A DNA stretch of 64,000 nt from Vibrio sp. YMD68. GTDB taxonomy: Bacteria > Pseudomonadota > Gammaproteobacteria > Enterobacterales > Vibrionaceae. This document shows positions 24,511 through 32,597 of this stretch, piece by piece. A program made the position numbers and the translations under genes. Every line of letters begins with the position of its first letter. Position 1 is the first letter of the stretch. The stretch is taken from assembly GCF_029958905.1 (NCBI RefSeq), contig NZ_CP124614.1, forward strand, positions 3,100,001 through 3,164,000, written 5' to 3'. The notes below the pieces were generated by a model that saw only the letters and a list, made by a program, of their open reading frames with translations, had not been told where the DNA came from and did not search any database.

Positions 24511-25210
24511 GATCTCGGTAATTCAAACTCTCAGGATTAAACTTGGTGTGGTAGGTACACTGGTAGTTGATATCAATAATGTCACTGACGACAAACACTT
24601 CACCAGAAGTGAGGAAACCACGGTTGGTGATGTTCATTGCTGAACTCGAACGCTTGCATCCCAACAAGTCTGCGTCGTCCTTTGAAACACTGATCGCTTG
24701 GTAGGTCGTGAGGTAGCTATCGATTTCCAACCCTAATGAAAGTGCATGCTTCTGAAGAGAGCTTTCGATAATAGTATCGTTCACCACTGGGAATAATTTC
24801 ACGGGTAGCCTCGCCTCTTCAATCTGGGTGACTTTGCCTTGAATTAACCTTAAGCGTTTCACATTCCAAATATATTCATCTTCTTCAATCGAGAATGCTT
24901 GCATTTCATGTATGGTCGGTAATCTCTTATTCAATTTTATTTTCTTATAAGAAATTTCACCAAATTTATTCTCAGTTACTGAGTTGTATATTAATGGTGA
25001 ATCTACACTCGACGTATTTACATAATACCCCGAGCCTGCTTTTGATTTAACCATACCAATTGCTTCAAGTTTAGACATTGCCTTTCTCACCGAGAAGCGG
25101 GAAATATCGTACTTTTCAGCTAATTCTCTTTCTGAGGGTAATTTTACATCAATAATATTTTGGCAAATCTTACTGATTATATCTTGAACAAGTTCTTGGT
25201 ACTTTTTCAT
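24494..25210 (-). CDS. GntR-family transcriptional regulator (UTRA/HutC type)
   Basis: 238 aa from ATG 25210 (MKKYQELVQDIISK). A TTG-initiated extension to 25282 adds 24 residues that do not look like the family. N-terminal winged helix: LPSERELAEKYDISRFSVRKAMSKLEAIGMV (split: LPSERELAEKYDIS then RFSVRKAMSKLEAIG) at about 21-52. C-terminal ligand-binding UTRA domain (about 75-235), with LPTIHEMQAFSIEED and QIEEARLPVKLFP. Likely represses the adjacent sugar-acid genes (EIIBC-kdgK and the dehydratase) until a phosphorylated sugar binds. It ends within the terminator shared with the dehydratase gene. Confidence 0.85.
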   Translation of the reverse strand: MKKYQELVQDIISKICQNIIDVKLPSERELAEKYDISRFSVRKAMSKLEAIGMVKSKAGSGYYVNTSSVDSPLIYNSVTENKFGEISYKKIKLNKRLPTIHEMQAFSIEEDEYIWNVKRLRLIQGKVTQIEEARLPVKLFPVVNDTIIESSLQKHALSLGLEIDSYLTTYQAISVSKDDADLLGCKRSSSAMNITNRGFLTSGEVFVVSDIIDINYQCTYHTKFNPESLNYRDQNDRD

Positions 25211-25300
25211 GGAGCGCTTAGTGTTTGGCGATTCATTATAATCTAACGTATATCTACCACTTTCTCCATGAACCAAGCCCAAAATAGAGGCTTAGATCAG

Positions 25301-25327
25301 ATGGGCAACCCATGATGAGCTGCCCAT
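25301..25327. repeat. Inverted repeat upstream of gntR
   Basis: ATGGGCA and TGCCCAT form 7-bp arms around 13 bases, about 90 bases before the gntR ATG. A T-rich run follows on plus, so it could terminate plus-strand transcription or be an autoregulatory site. From 25328 to 25562 I see no gene apart from a weak frame of 68 codons. Confidence 0.4.
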
Positions 25328-25562
25328 TTATTTGATGGTTTGCTTGGACTCCTGCTAGTGAATCGCTGGCATAACTAAGAGCGTAACCACTACAGTGGAT
25401 AAGGAAACTTGGCTAGTTGCACGTAGGCTGGCCGCATACTTGCAATACTTGAAGTAATCCGAAAAGTTAGAGTGCCCCAAAAGTCTTAACTCAAAAATGT
25501 CCAAAAGTGACTTACAGGTGTGATCACCAAGCGATTCTGTCATATATACTAGTGGCTCCACG

Positions 25563-26049
25563 TCATAGCTTGTCTAAGATTTTTATGACAGGCTTCTCAA
25601 TGGTGTCTTTATTTTTGAGTTCATGAGCAATGATGTGCGACATGAGAACCGAGACCTCATGAGGCGTATAAAACTCTCCGGCTTTTTTACCCGCATTAGC
25701 CGCAAACTTTTCAATCAGGTACTCGTAGATGTAACCCAGAACGTCATAGCCTTGCTGACCGTTCATAGGGATACGTTTGATCAACCCACGTTGAAAACAG
25801 ATTGTCGTAAGCAATAAAATAGCCAAGGTTATCTTGAATGTATTTGACTGTTTCAGCGTCTTCTTCTGTTAGCACTTTGATTTCATCAGACGTCATCCCT
25901 TCTTTGGTGACAAACTGCACCTGTTGATCGCTGAGGTACTTATAAAAGATGAAACCTAAGATGTAGTCTTTGTATTCGTTTGCTTTGATCTTTGAACGCA
26001 TCTGGTTCGCTGATTCCCAGATTTTTGCCGCTAATTGTTGCTTATTCAT
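25563..26049 (-). pseudogene. hsdM: Second hsdM, remnant of another type I system
   Basis: Starting at ATG 26049, the first about 86 residues (MNKQQLAAKIWESANQMRSK ... AYDNLFSTW) match the N-terminal domain of EcoR124-type HsdM. A deletion and frame change at about 25795 then joins to residues from much further on (KRIPMNGQQGYDVLGYIYEY ... KKAGEFYTPHEVSVLM). The frame ends in unrelated sequence before the SAM motif. Roughly 150 of about 515 residues remain, so no methylase activity is possible. It is of a different subfamily from the intact hsdM at 8065. It marks a lost type I R-M system next to the T6SS effector locus. Confidence 0.9.
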
Positions 26050-26070
26050 ATTCTGCTCAATTCATTTCAA

Positions 26071-26382
26071 CTATTGACCGACATCGAGAAAAAAGTCGGC
26101 ACATGTAAGTAATATTGTGTTTAGAGACTCAGTTAAACCTGAGCTTCTTGCTCTGGTATCAGGCTTCAAGAGCTTCACTCTTAAACACCAAAATCCACCG
26201 ACTTTGAAACTAGGAAGTCTTTCTTCGCTCGCCAATTCTACTGATGGTTTTAGTGGTGAGAGAATATGGGAAAATTGTCTGGTAGACAATGATGCTTGTG
26301 AAGGTTGTCTCTGTCAGTCGATGATTTTATCAAATTGATCAATCTGAAACGGAGGAGACGACCCACTATCTAGACTGCGTGG
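26071..26382. other. Gap with a possible multicopy Vibrio sequence
   Basis: Open frames exist on both strands (26117-26338 plus, 26071-26289 minus), but neither has a ribosome-binding site. The plus frame phrase TLKHQNPPTLKLGSLSS resembles short hypothetical proteins I associate with repeated non-coding DNA in vibrios. I therefore read it as a repeat and not a gene, at low confidence. Confidence 0.3.
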
Positions 26383-26508
26383 CTAAACAGATGTTCGGGA
26401 TATGTCGAAGCAAGACCGTAATTCATGGTTCAAATCAGCTCCGAATGCTCTAACTGTGTAGTTCCAAATGCCTACTAAATCATGCTCAGTAGCATAAGAG
26501 TCATTCAT
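26383..26508 (-). CDS. Small unknown ORF overlapping the preceding gene
   Basis: 41 aa (MNDSYATEHDLVGIWN ... ISRTSV). The ATG overlaps the stop of the 26501-26794 gene by 8 bases, with AAGG just upstream, which favours translational coupling. The end may be cut off, since the last residues show no pattern and the region beyond looks decayed. Possibly the N-terminus of a lost downstream partner. Not recognised. Confidence 0.35.
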   Translation of the reverse strand: MNDSYATEHDLVGIWNYTVRAFGADLNHELRSCFDISRTSV

Positions 26509-26794
26509 CCTTGAGAGCACAACCAGTAATCGCAGAAACAGAGGTAACAAAAGCAATGAGGATCTGTTCATCAGAAAGAGAGCTAAAAATAGGAAAATCC
26601 GTAGCATTGCCTGCTGGGCCTGCACCTAATTCAGCAATACGAACCACATTTAAGTAACGCCCTTTTGGCGTGTTGGCCCAATCTCTATCCGGCTCTCTGT
26701 GCTGAACCCAAGCACGCTTATAGCCACCAGCGGCTTGTTGCCATTCTATATACAATTGACCTTTACCGTCTTTTTTGATTTGCATGAAATACAT
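26501..26794 (-). CDS. Small unknown protein downstream of a toxin-immunity pair
   Basis: 97 aa; a second ATG at 26785 (MQIKKDGKG) is an equally good start. The sequence is compact and non-repetitive: a beta-like first half with YIEWQQAAGGYKRAWVQHRE, then GRYLNVVRIAELGAGPAGNATDFPI and a C-terminal helix with Leu, Ile and Val. It has no signal peptide or membrane segment. It lies 20 bases after the Im7/Im9-like gene in the same direction, so it shares the effector transcript. It could be a second immunity protein or a leftover partner of another toxin. I do not recognise a characterised family. Confidence 0.55.
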   Translation of the reverse strand: MYFMQIKKDGKGQLYIEWQQAAGGYKRAWVQHREPDRDWANTPKGRYLNVVRIAELGAGPAGNATDFPIFSSLSDEQILIAFVTSVSAITGCALKDE

Positions 26795-26814
26795 CTATCG
26801 TTTGTTACTGCTAA

Positions 26815-27075
26815 TTAAGAGTCCTTAAAACAAGGAAGCCCTTGTGCTAACCGCCACTCTTTAACTATTTTTACGATATTCTCTGGAGTGTCATCTCCAA
26901 GGTTTTTGGGGTAGTAAATTAAGTCAGTTCCATCAGGGTGCTCTGTTATTTCTTCAAATAGCTCTAACCGTTCATCAAGAATATCATCAGAATCTGAAGC
27001 ATTTGATTTGAAAATATCTTCAACAAAATTTAGGAATTCTGTCTCACTATAGTCTGTTATCATCTTTTTTTTCAC
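26815..27075 (-). CDS. Colicin/pyocin DNase immunity protein, Im7/Im9 family
   Basis: 86 aa, typical length. The family core is clear: DYSETEFLNFVEDI (about 8-21), then FEEITEHPDGTDLIYYP (about 44-60), where helix III carries the EHPxGxDLIYYP signature that contacts the DNase, and VKEWRLAQGLPCFK at the end. It binds and blocks the HNH DNase of the upstream effector in the producing cell. Its ATG overlaps the effector stop by 4 bases. It binds the exosite and not the active site in known members. High confidence for the family; specificity for the neighbour follows from coupling. Confidence 0.95.
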   Translation of the reverse strand: MKKKMITDYSETEFLNFVEDIFKSNASDSDDILDERLELFEEITEHPDGTDLIYYPKNLGDDTPENIVKIVKEWRLAQGLPCFKDS

Positions 27076-29699
27076 TTTATACCTTTATGGATTGCAATGT
27101 GATTTTTAGGGGTAGTCACTTTTAAGTTGTTTAAATCGTAGACTTTACCACCATTTTGAATTTCATCTAGATGATGCAATTCAAATGACTTTCTCTTGCC
27201 TACTTTATCTTTGCTTCTTGTTTTGGGGGCATACCCTAGACCAATTCGCACTTGGTTTTGTGAGTTAAATTGGATACTTAGAATAGTATCCTTAGAAACT
27301 TCTATCCAGAAAGCTTTCCTGAATGCGTCAAAGTTACTGAACTCTCGCCCTCTTAGCTTATCGGCAACCTGAGATGGAATCGGTGAGCCTAGCCCTTCGC
27401 TCGCTTTTTCCAGCCATATCCCGTCAATATCTTCACCATGTCCTGTGACTGTTCCCGGTTTGTCTCTTGGGCTCTCTTTATAAACTACATAAAGTGGTGT
27501 AATCCCAGAACTCTCAGGAAACACCAAAATCGCATCACGCCAATCTTTCTCTTCTGGCATTGGAGTGACGGTGACTGGCGTTTCATCAGAATGAATCGGC
27601 GTGACTCGTATATCTTCCAGTTCAAAACCATCATCTTGACTGGGTGTGCTCTGCCAATTTGGGTCGCCACTGTCTGCTGGCGTCCAATAAATAATGGGTC
27701 CCTCGTTTTCTAGCTGAACGGAGAGCTGATTATTATCATCTTGCGCGACGTACTTCACTGGAATGCGCGTATCATCAACATGGTAGGCTTTCACATTCGG
27801 GTAGTATTCATCTTTATTCGGCTCTGTAATGTGAACACGAAGTCGACTTTGCACCGTGCTGAGCTGCCTTAATTCCTTATCACTATACTGCGTACCATCC
27901 CCTAACAAAGACTGCTGCATAGCAAATAACGCACTGATCCCATCGACTTTCCAGCGGTAGCTCTCCACCAGCTTATCTTTCAAAGTGCCCGCCAGCTTTT
28001 CGAGTTCAGTGGCTGTAGAGTCTGATGCACTCGTTTTAGGTTGTCCTGCCATAGAGGCGGTCGCCCCCATCGCCATTTGAGCCTGTGTGGCCTGAATAGC
28101 AGGGATAGCCAATGGATGAGCTTGCGCTTGTCCAAAAAAGAATGACCAAGGCCCAAAGTTTTGAATGGGCTCTTCTATAACGCCTGCGTCAATACAACCT
28201 TGCGGTAGTTGGCAAGATTTCGCAAACACCTTACTCGGTGTCACTTCTTTCAAGTTGACGATTGGGATGTCTTTTTCAATCAAGTGTTCATGGTTAATCG
28301 CTTTAACGTGCGTGTCAGCAAGGTAAGATTCCGTGAATTCATAATACGCATTTGATGGCTGATTCACTTTTTCTGGTTTTGCTGGTGGACTAGCGAAAAA
28401 CGAGGGTTTTGCTTTCGGGTCTTCCGTATTGTGAGTGACGTTGAGTGAATGACCAACGGCCAATGACATGGGGTCAGCATCATACTGTGGATTGAGTGTC
28501 AGTAGCGTCTTAGGCATTAATGCATACTTTTGTGCAATGCTCATCCACGTTTCACGCTGCCCTGTTTCTGGGTCTGTTTGAACAATGTGGTGAGGGAGAG
28601 GCTGGGTTTCTTCTTTCGTTGCCATAAAGTCATTGCGTGTCTGGATAGGCTTTTTCGTCGCAGTAAGTAACTCAGGGATGTCTAATAGAATACCATGCTC
28701 ATCAAGCCATTCATCATTTAAACTATCAAGCTCATCCCGAGTGATTTGCCTATCGAGATAAATCAGGTGTTGATTCTCAATCACTTTCCCCTTGAGCTTC
28801 CAAAAGACCAAGATAGCGGTTTGGTCAATGTTATAGCCTCTCTCGGAGTCAAGACGATGGTGCATAGAGCGAGTGGCATAAAAACTCCACTTTTTATCCC
28901 CAAGGATTCGGTACTCTTGAATCAGTTTGCCGTCATGAATGTGATAATAAAAACCTTCTGTTGGGTAACCTAAACGCTCGCCCAATTGCACGGCGGGTGT
29001 GACAGGAATAAAGCCCTCTAAGGCGACACCGCTTCCTATCGTTCTCATTTTTACGGGTTGGTTAGGAGAAATACCCATTGAGATTGAAGCGACTTGTCCC
29101 ACCAGCTTTTTAGGCTCATCAAATGCCGTCAGCAAAGTGTAACGAGTCCCTTCCTCTATTTTGCTTTCATTCCAGCGACCGAGCATGGCTTCTTTTTTTG
29201 TTTTAGCCAGAGCAAAGGAGCAGCCAACATTGCGATGAAAGGCATCGTGAGAGCAAGCGATATCAATATTGTATTCGTATTTTAGCGAAGGCGGCTCGTC
29301 TGAATAATCTGGGCGAGGCCGCTCAGGGATGTAAGTGGGCATCGGTAAAGGAGGATGAAGGCTTTTGCTTTGAGTGCCACTTGACGTGCCACCACTCATT
29401 TGTGTACGTGCCAGTAACGCTTTTTGAGCGGCTGGTTCAATGTTATTACTGACATGGGGATTAAACCCCCAAGTCGCGCTGCCTAATGCGTTATTATCCT
29501 TCATTAGCAACGGAGCCTGTGGAGAGTCATTAAGAAGCAGCAGGTGACCTTGTTTTAATTGCTCGATGAATGGGCGATAGCCCATCGCAGAGGGGATGAC
29601 ACCTTTTAACTCACGCTCAGATAAGGATTCAAAGTCACCTTCGACTTGTTGAAATTCGTGTGTCATCAAGTGAATGAGTTCAACCGTTTTGTAGCCCAA
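27072..29699 (-). CDS. T6SS MIX effector with LysM and C-terminal S-type pyocin HNH DNase
   Basis: 875 aa. Around residues 225-275 a MIX-type delivery motif is visible (RLGYPTEGFYYHIHDGKLIQ followed by EYRILGDKKWSFY). A LysM-like segment follows at about 370-422 (HIVQTDPETGQRETWMSIAQ, then YDADPMSLAVGHSLNV), then a Pyocin_S-like domain (about 640-775). The colicin DNase end has the HNH motif: H842-H843 in FELHH, N857/N858, H867 and H871 (TTPKNHIAIHKG). It would cut DNA in rival cells. The layout resembles V. parahaemolyticus VPA1263 (MIX V class). TTG 29699 has AGGA 6 bases upstream; ATG 29666 is the alternative start. Coupled to its immunity gene. No vgrG or hcp is adjacent, so it must use a spike encoded elsewhere. 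Confidence 0.9.
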   Translation of the reverse strand: MGYKTVELIHLMTHEFQQVEGDFESLSERELKGVIPSAMGYRPFIEQLKQGHLLLLNDSPQAPLLMKDNNALGSATWGFNPHVSNNIEPAAQKALLARTQMSGGTSSGTQSKSLHPPLPMPTYIPERPRPDYSDEPPSLKYEYNIDIACSHDAFHRNVGCSFALAKTKKEAMLGRWNESKIEEGTRYTLLTAFDEPKKLVGQVASISMGISPNQPVKMRTIGSGVALEGFIPVTPAVQLGERLGYPTEGFYYHIHDGKLIQEYRILGDKKWSFYATRSMHHRLDSERGYNIDQTAILVFWKLKGKVIENQHLIYLDRQITRDELDSLNDEWLDEHGILLDIPELLTATKKPIQTRNDFMATKEETQPLPHHIVQTDPETGQRETWMSIAQKYALMPKTLLTLNPQYDADPMSLAVGHSLNVTHNTEDPKAKPSFFASPPAKPEKVNQPSNAYYEFTESYLADTHVKAINHEHLIEKDIPIVNLKEVTPSKVFAKSCQLPQGCIDAGVIEEPIQNFGPWSFFFGQAQAHPLAIPAIQATQAQMAMGATASMAGQPKTSASDSTATELEKLAGTLKDKLVESYRWKVDGISALFAMQQSLLGDGTQYSDKELRQLSTVQSRLRVHITEPNKDEYYPNVKAYHVDDTRIPVKYVAQDDNNQLSVQLENEGPIIYWTPADSGDPNWQSTPSQDDGFELEDIRVTPIHSDETPVTVTPMPEEKDWRDAILVFPESSGITPLYVVYKESPRDKPGTVTGHGEDIDGIWLEKASEGLGSPIPSQVADKLRGREFSNFDAFRKAFWIEVSKDTILSIQFNSQNQVRIGLGYAPKTRSKDKVGKRKSFELHHLDEIQNGGKVYDLNNLKVTTPKNHIAIHKGIK

Positions 29700-29847
29700 A
29701 GTCCGTCCTGGCTGAGAAATAAGGTAATGAGAGTAATATTATCCCATATCTTGTCGGCTCATCCATGGTTGATATATTAAATTGATTGAATAGACATCAC
29801 ATTTACCATTGCTCACTCCCATTAGCTAACGGTTTAAGATGAACTAA

Positions 29848-29863
29848 GTGACAGAGCTGTCAC
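29848..29863. promoter_or_regulatory. 16-bp perfect palindrome upstream of the effector gene
   Basis: GTGACAGAGCTGTCAC is a perfect palindrome about 150 bases before the effector start and 100 before the DUF805 gene, with a further half-site CTGTCAC about 13 bases on. It is likely an operator in this divergent intergenic region. The regulator is unknown. Confidence 0.5.
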
Positions 29864-29961
29864 AGCCAGTCGCCCTGTCACTTTAATCAATGCAACATGA
29901 TGCCATGGTGCTATTCTATCTAAAGCAAGTTGATTTTTATGGGAATTTTTAAGAGGGGAAG

Positions 29962-30315
29962 GTGGTGGAGTATCTAAAAGTACTAAGACACAGTTTTCGG
30001 CTTAATGGACGATTAACTCGTCGAAGCTTCTGGTACTTTCTCATCATTCATGTGCTCATCACTTTATTCTTGGCTTATGGCGTGGTTTCCTATTGGTTCA
30101 GCGAAGCGGCTCTTTTAGGTTATGTCGTAATGACTTATCCAGCTCTCATCACCTCTTCTTGTCGACGCCTTCATGATTCTGAGTATTCTTTTAGGTGGCT
30201 ATTCATGGGGCTGGTTCCGGTACTTGGAACGTTATTCTTGCTTTATGGTCTTTTAAAGAAAGGGGAGCCTTATCACAACCGCTTTGGGCCGAACCCTAGA
30301 GTGTGGAAACATTAA
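29962..30315 (+). CDS. DUF805 inner-membrane protein
   Basis: 117 aa, starting at GTG 29962 or the adjacent GTG 29965, behind AGAGGGGAAG. Matches DUF805: an N-terminal FRLNGRLTRRSFWYF, three membrane helices (about 24-45, 50-65, 78-98), the conserved SCRRLHDSEYSFRW, and a short tail ending GEPYHNRFGPNP. Function of DUF805 (YhaH/YhaI type) is not established. Divergent from the T6SS effector gene; followed by two small genes in the same direction. Confidence 0.85.
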   Translation: MVEYLKVLRHSFRLNGRLTRRSFWYFLIIHVLITLFLAYGVVSYWFSEAALLGYVVMTYPALITSSCRRLHDSEYSFRWLFMGLVPVLGTLFLLYGLLKKGEPYHNRFGPNPRVWKH

Positions 30316-30342
30316 TGCCGTTTGTTGGCGGAGGGAAATGTC

Positions 30343-30489
30343 ATGACAAAGAAAACTAAGATTAAGAAAGACGTAGAGAGCGTACCAAAGCTAAAGCGTG
30401 TAAAGAGTGATGTCACAGCCCATGAGACACGTAAGAAAATTGAACAGTGGCAAGAGCAACAAGAATTTGATAAACAGTTCGAGCTTTAA
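30343..30489 (+). CDS. Small highly charged protein
   Basis: 48 aa (MTKKTKIKKDVESVPKL ... QQEFDKQFEL) from ATG 30343, with GGAGGG 6 bases upstream. It is rich in Lys, Glu and Gln and likely helical or disordered, with no membrane segment. It lies between DUF805 (27 bases) and the HU gene (28 bases), same strand. The good ribosome-binding site makes it a likely true gene; function unknown. Confidence 0.6.
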   Translation: MTKKTKIKKDVESVPKLKRVKSDVTAHETRKKIEQWQEQQEFDKQFEL

Positions 30490-30517
30490 ACGATTAAAAC
30501 AACCATAGGACATTCAA

Positions 30518-30793
30518 ATGAATAAAACCCAACTTATCGATGTTATCTCAGAGCAAGCCGACATCACCAAAAAGCAAGCGCACGATGCACTGGATGCTAT
30601 TACCAGTGGGATTGAACAGTCTCTAGCGCAAGGTGAAGAGGTGGCGCTTCTTGGTTTTGGTTCCTTTAAAATTACAGAGCGTGCAGCTCGTACTGGGCGC
30701 AATCCAAGAACGGGTGAGCCAATTCAAATTTCAGCCAGTAAGTCACCCACCTTTAAAGCGGGTAAAGCCCTGAAAGATGCACTGAATCCATAA
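30518..30793 (+). CDS. HU-family DNA-binding protein
   Basis: 91 aa, complete. The HU fold is clear: [20 protein letters not shown], then helix 2, the beta arm with [26 protein letters not shown] (the GRNPRTG tip and the intercalating Pro), and [15 protein letters not shown]. It bends and wraps DNA. It is less like HupA/HupB than those are to each other in its arm flanks, and it sits in island DNA, so it is an accessory copy. In an island it may help compact foreign DNA or support integration; that is inference. Confidence 0.95.
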   Translation: MNKTQLIDVISEQADITKKQAHDALDAITSGIEQSLAQGEEVALLGFGSFKITERAARTGRNPRTGEPIQISASKSPTFKAGKALKDALNP

Positions 30794-31004
30794 TCTCAAA
30801 TTTGTCATGTGGACGGTGTTTGACTTCTGCATGGCAAATCACTTGTGAGCGTAAGACTGTGGGCGATGCTTATTGATAGATGTTCTTGCCAGCGATATGT
30901 GCTGTTAATGCATGATTCGTCTGGTATGAAAGGGTTGGTGCATTGATAACTAAAAAGCTAAGCTGATAACTTTTATTCATCTTCACGATATTTTCAAAGA
31001 GACC

Positions 31005-31205
31005 ATGTCAAAACCTAGCCTCGTGAACGCCAACTTCAAAAAATTCATGCGTAAGCCTGAATTGCGTATAGAGAAAGCTCAATCCCTTTATGATTTATTG
31101 GGCCACACAAGCTTTGGAGTCCGTTGCCATATAGGAAAGCTTTCGATTAAGGTTGAAGAGGGCTACTTAGTGGCACATCGATATACCCAAGGTAAAAAAG
31201 AGTAA
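31005..31205 (+). CDS. Small basic unknown protein
   Basis: 66 aa (MSKPSLVNANFKKFMRK ... HRYTQGKKE), predicted pI high, no signal peptide. No clear ribosome-binding site beyond GAGACC. The sequence has ordinary amino-acid use and a possible beta hairpin (VRCHIGKLSIKVEEGYLVAHR). It is convergent with the 31226 gene. Not recognised. The 210 bases before it hold no gene. Confidence 0.45.
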   Translation: MSKPSLVNANFKKFMRKPELRIEKAQSLYDLLGHTSFGVRCHIGKLSIKVEEGYLVAHRYTQGKKE

Positions 31206-31225
31206 CCGTCTGACGCTTAATGAAT

Positions 31226-31822
31226 TCAGTCTCTACCATTCATTTCTTTTCTATACAGTAAAAGGTGAGTGGCTCCATCTTCATCCATACCGTTAATGTC
31301 AACACGATAAATGCCATTGGCTTGCAGTGCTTCGGTTAACACTTCCAATCGATGGGTTTTTACGGTCATCGCTAATGGCTTAATTTGATTGTTATCGTCA
31401 TCAAAGCCTTGCTCTACGTTTTTTTCTTTCAGGTAAATAGTGTCCTGTTCTAATTCTTTTTCTGGTGCTTCCAACATCGATGGGAATTGATGTCGCTCAA
31501 ATAATCCCGTTAACATGATATAGAGCTCATCAGCTTGTGAGAATTTGGATTGATACTCAAGATTGAGTCGATTCACATCCCACAGTTTATGTTCAAGGTT
31601 ACCAGTTGGACTACGACCAATGCTGAGCATCGTTTTGAGTTCATTTTTACAGGTTGAGAACTGAGGTTGTTTTACTTTGGGTTTGATGAATTTCACTAAC
31701 TGTTCATTTCTTCTTTTTACTGTCCAAAATCCGCCTTGTTGACTCATGGTGCAATACAGCGCGAGGAGTGCATTGGTTACAAGCTCATCAAGGGCTTGGT
31801 AGTGTTTAAGGTTTGTATTCAT
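31226..31822 (-). CDS. Unknown protein, possibly DUF2913-like
   Basis: 198 aa. The first helix (HYQALDELVTNALLALY) and the pattern ...KFIKPKVKQPQFSTCKNELKTMLSIGRSP (split at residues 44 and 60) recall DUF2913, a Vibrio/enterobacterial family with no known function, but only loosely. No membrane segment. The second half has Glu-rich helices and a beta-rich end (ATHLLLYRKEM). It stands alone, convergent with the 31005 gene. Confidence 0.5.
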   Translation of the reverse strand: MNTNLKHYQALDELVTNALLALYCTMSQQGGFWTVKRRNEQLVKFIKPKVKQPQFSTCKNELKTMLSIGRSPTGNLEHKLWDVNRLNLEYQSKFSQADELYIMLTGLFERHQFPSMLEAPEKELEQDTIYLKEKNVEQGFDDDNNQIKPLAMTVKTHRLEVLTEALQANGIYRVDINGMDEDGATHLLLYRKEMNGRD

Positions 31823-32193
31823 TTTATCTATTCAACGAGGCCTGAATTATTAAAGAGGGTATCCTTCGCAGGGTGGAAAAGTGTGGAGATATAACTCAAT
31901 GCTTTAATTCGATAGCGCTCAATTAGCGCCATGATAATTCGAAATTCTACCTTGATAGTTAATTGCTCCACACAAACTATTAAATGGTAGTTGTTATATC
32001 CCAACGAAGAACCATCGCAATATGGTAACTCTCTTTCTCTACACAAAAAACAAATTAGAATCAATCATCATTACGTCAAGGCAAGTCAATTTGATACATT
32101 TAGCCCAGCCCTTGGAAGCGTAGTCGATCTTGTTTGCATTGCGTTATGGCTTTTAGATAATAAGCATTCAATTAAATAACTAAAGGTTACCGT
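31823..32193. other. Gap without a convincing gene
   Basis: Weak frames on both strands (31828-32064 minus, 31991-32179 plus) lack ribosome-binding sites and family likeness. The last 80 bases should hold the promoter of the lipoprotein gene. TAAAGG lies 7 bases before its ATG. Confidence 0.4.
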
Positions 32194-32580
32194 ATGAACT
32201 TAAAGTCTATCGCTTTATCAATGACAACGTTATCAGCACTTGCCATGAGTGGTTGTGCGTCTAATGATGAACTAATCGCAGCACAAGAAAAACAACAGCA
32301 ACAAATTACTCAACTTGAATCTCAAATCGAAAGAGTTGAGCAAAAGACGCAAAAGCAAGAGCGCGCTATTCAAATGGCGAACCAGCAAACCAATAAACTC
32401 CTGACTGACCAAGCAAAAGAGAAAGAGCAGAAGAGTAAGCGTTACGTCATAAAAGAAAACGATACGTTATATAGCATTGCGAAAGAGTACCAAATGACAA
32501 TCGATGCTTTAACACAACTTAACCCGCAGATATCGAACCCTAAGCGATTGCTTATTGGGAGCACGATAAACGTTAAGTAA
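32194..32580 (+). CDS. Lipoprotein with coiled coil and C-terminal LysM
   Basis: 128 aa. Signal peptide with lipobox L-A-M-S-G-C21, so it is lipid-anchored after residue 20. Asn22-Asp after the Cys leaves sorting open (an Asp at +2 would mean the inner membrane; here +2 is Ala). Residues about 25-80 are a Gln/Glu/Lys coiled coil with heptads. LysM at about 82-127 (YVIKENDTLYSIAKEYQMTI, then LNPQISNPKRLLIGSTINVK) binds peptidoglycan. The fold order resembles cell-wall tethering lipoproteins. Its stop codon lies inside the 17-bp direct repeat copied at 42344. Confidence 0.85.
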   Translation: MNLKSIALSMTTLSALAMSGCASNDELIAAQEKQQQQITQLESQIERVEQKTQKQERAIQMANQQTNKLLTDQAKEKEQKSKRYVIKENDTLYSIAKEYQMTIDALTQLNPQISNPKRLLIGSTINVK

Positions 32581-32585
32581 TGCTT
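32569..32585. repeat. Direct repeat copy 1 (17 bp, at the lipoprotein stop codon)
   Basis: AACGTTAAGTAATGCTT is identical to 42344-42360. The next ten bases also share about seven (TTTAGCAAGG against CTTAATAAAG). The pair brackets the 9.8-kb segment with the cmt-like operon. The copy here encodes the last NVK and stop of the LysM lipoprotein. Confidence 0.7.
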
Positions 32586-32597
32586 TTTAGCAAGGTT

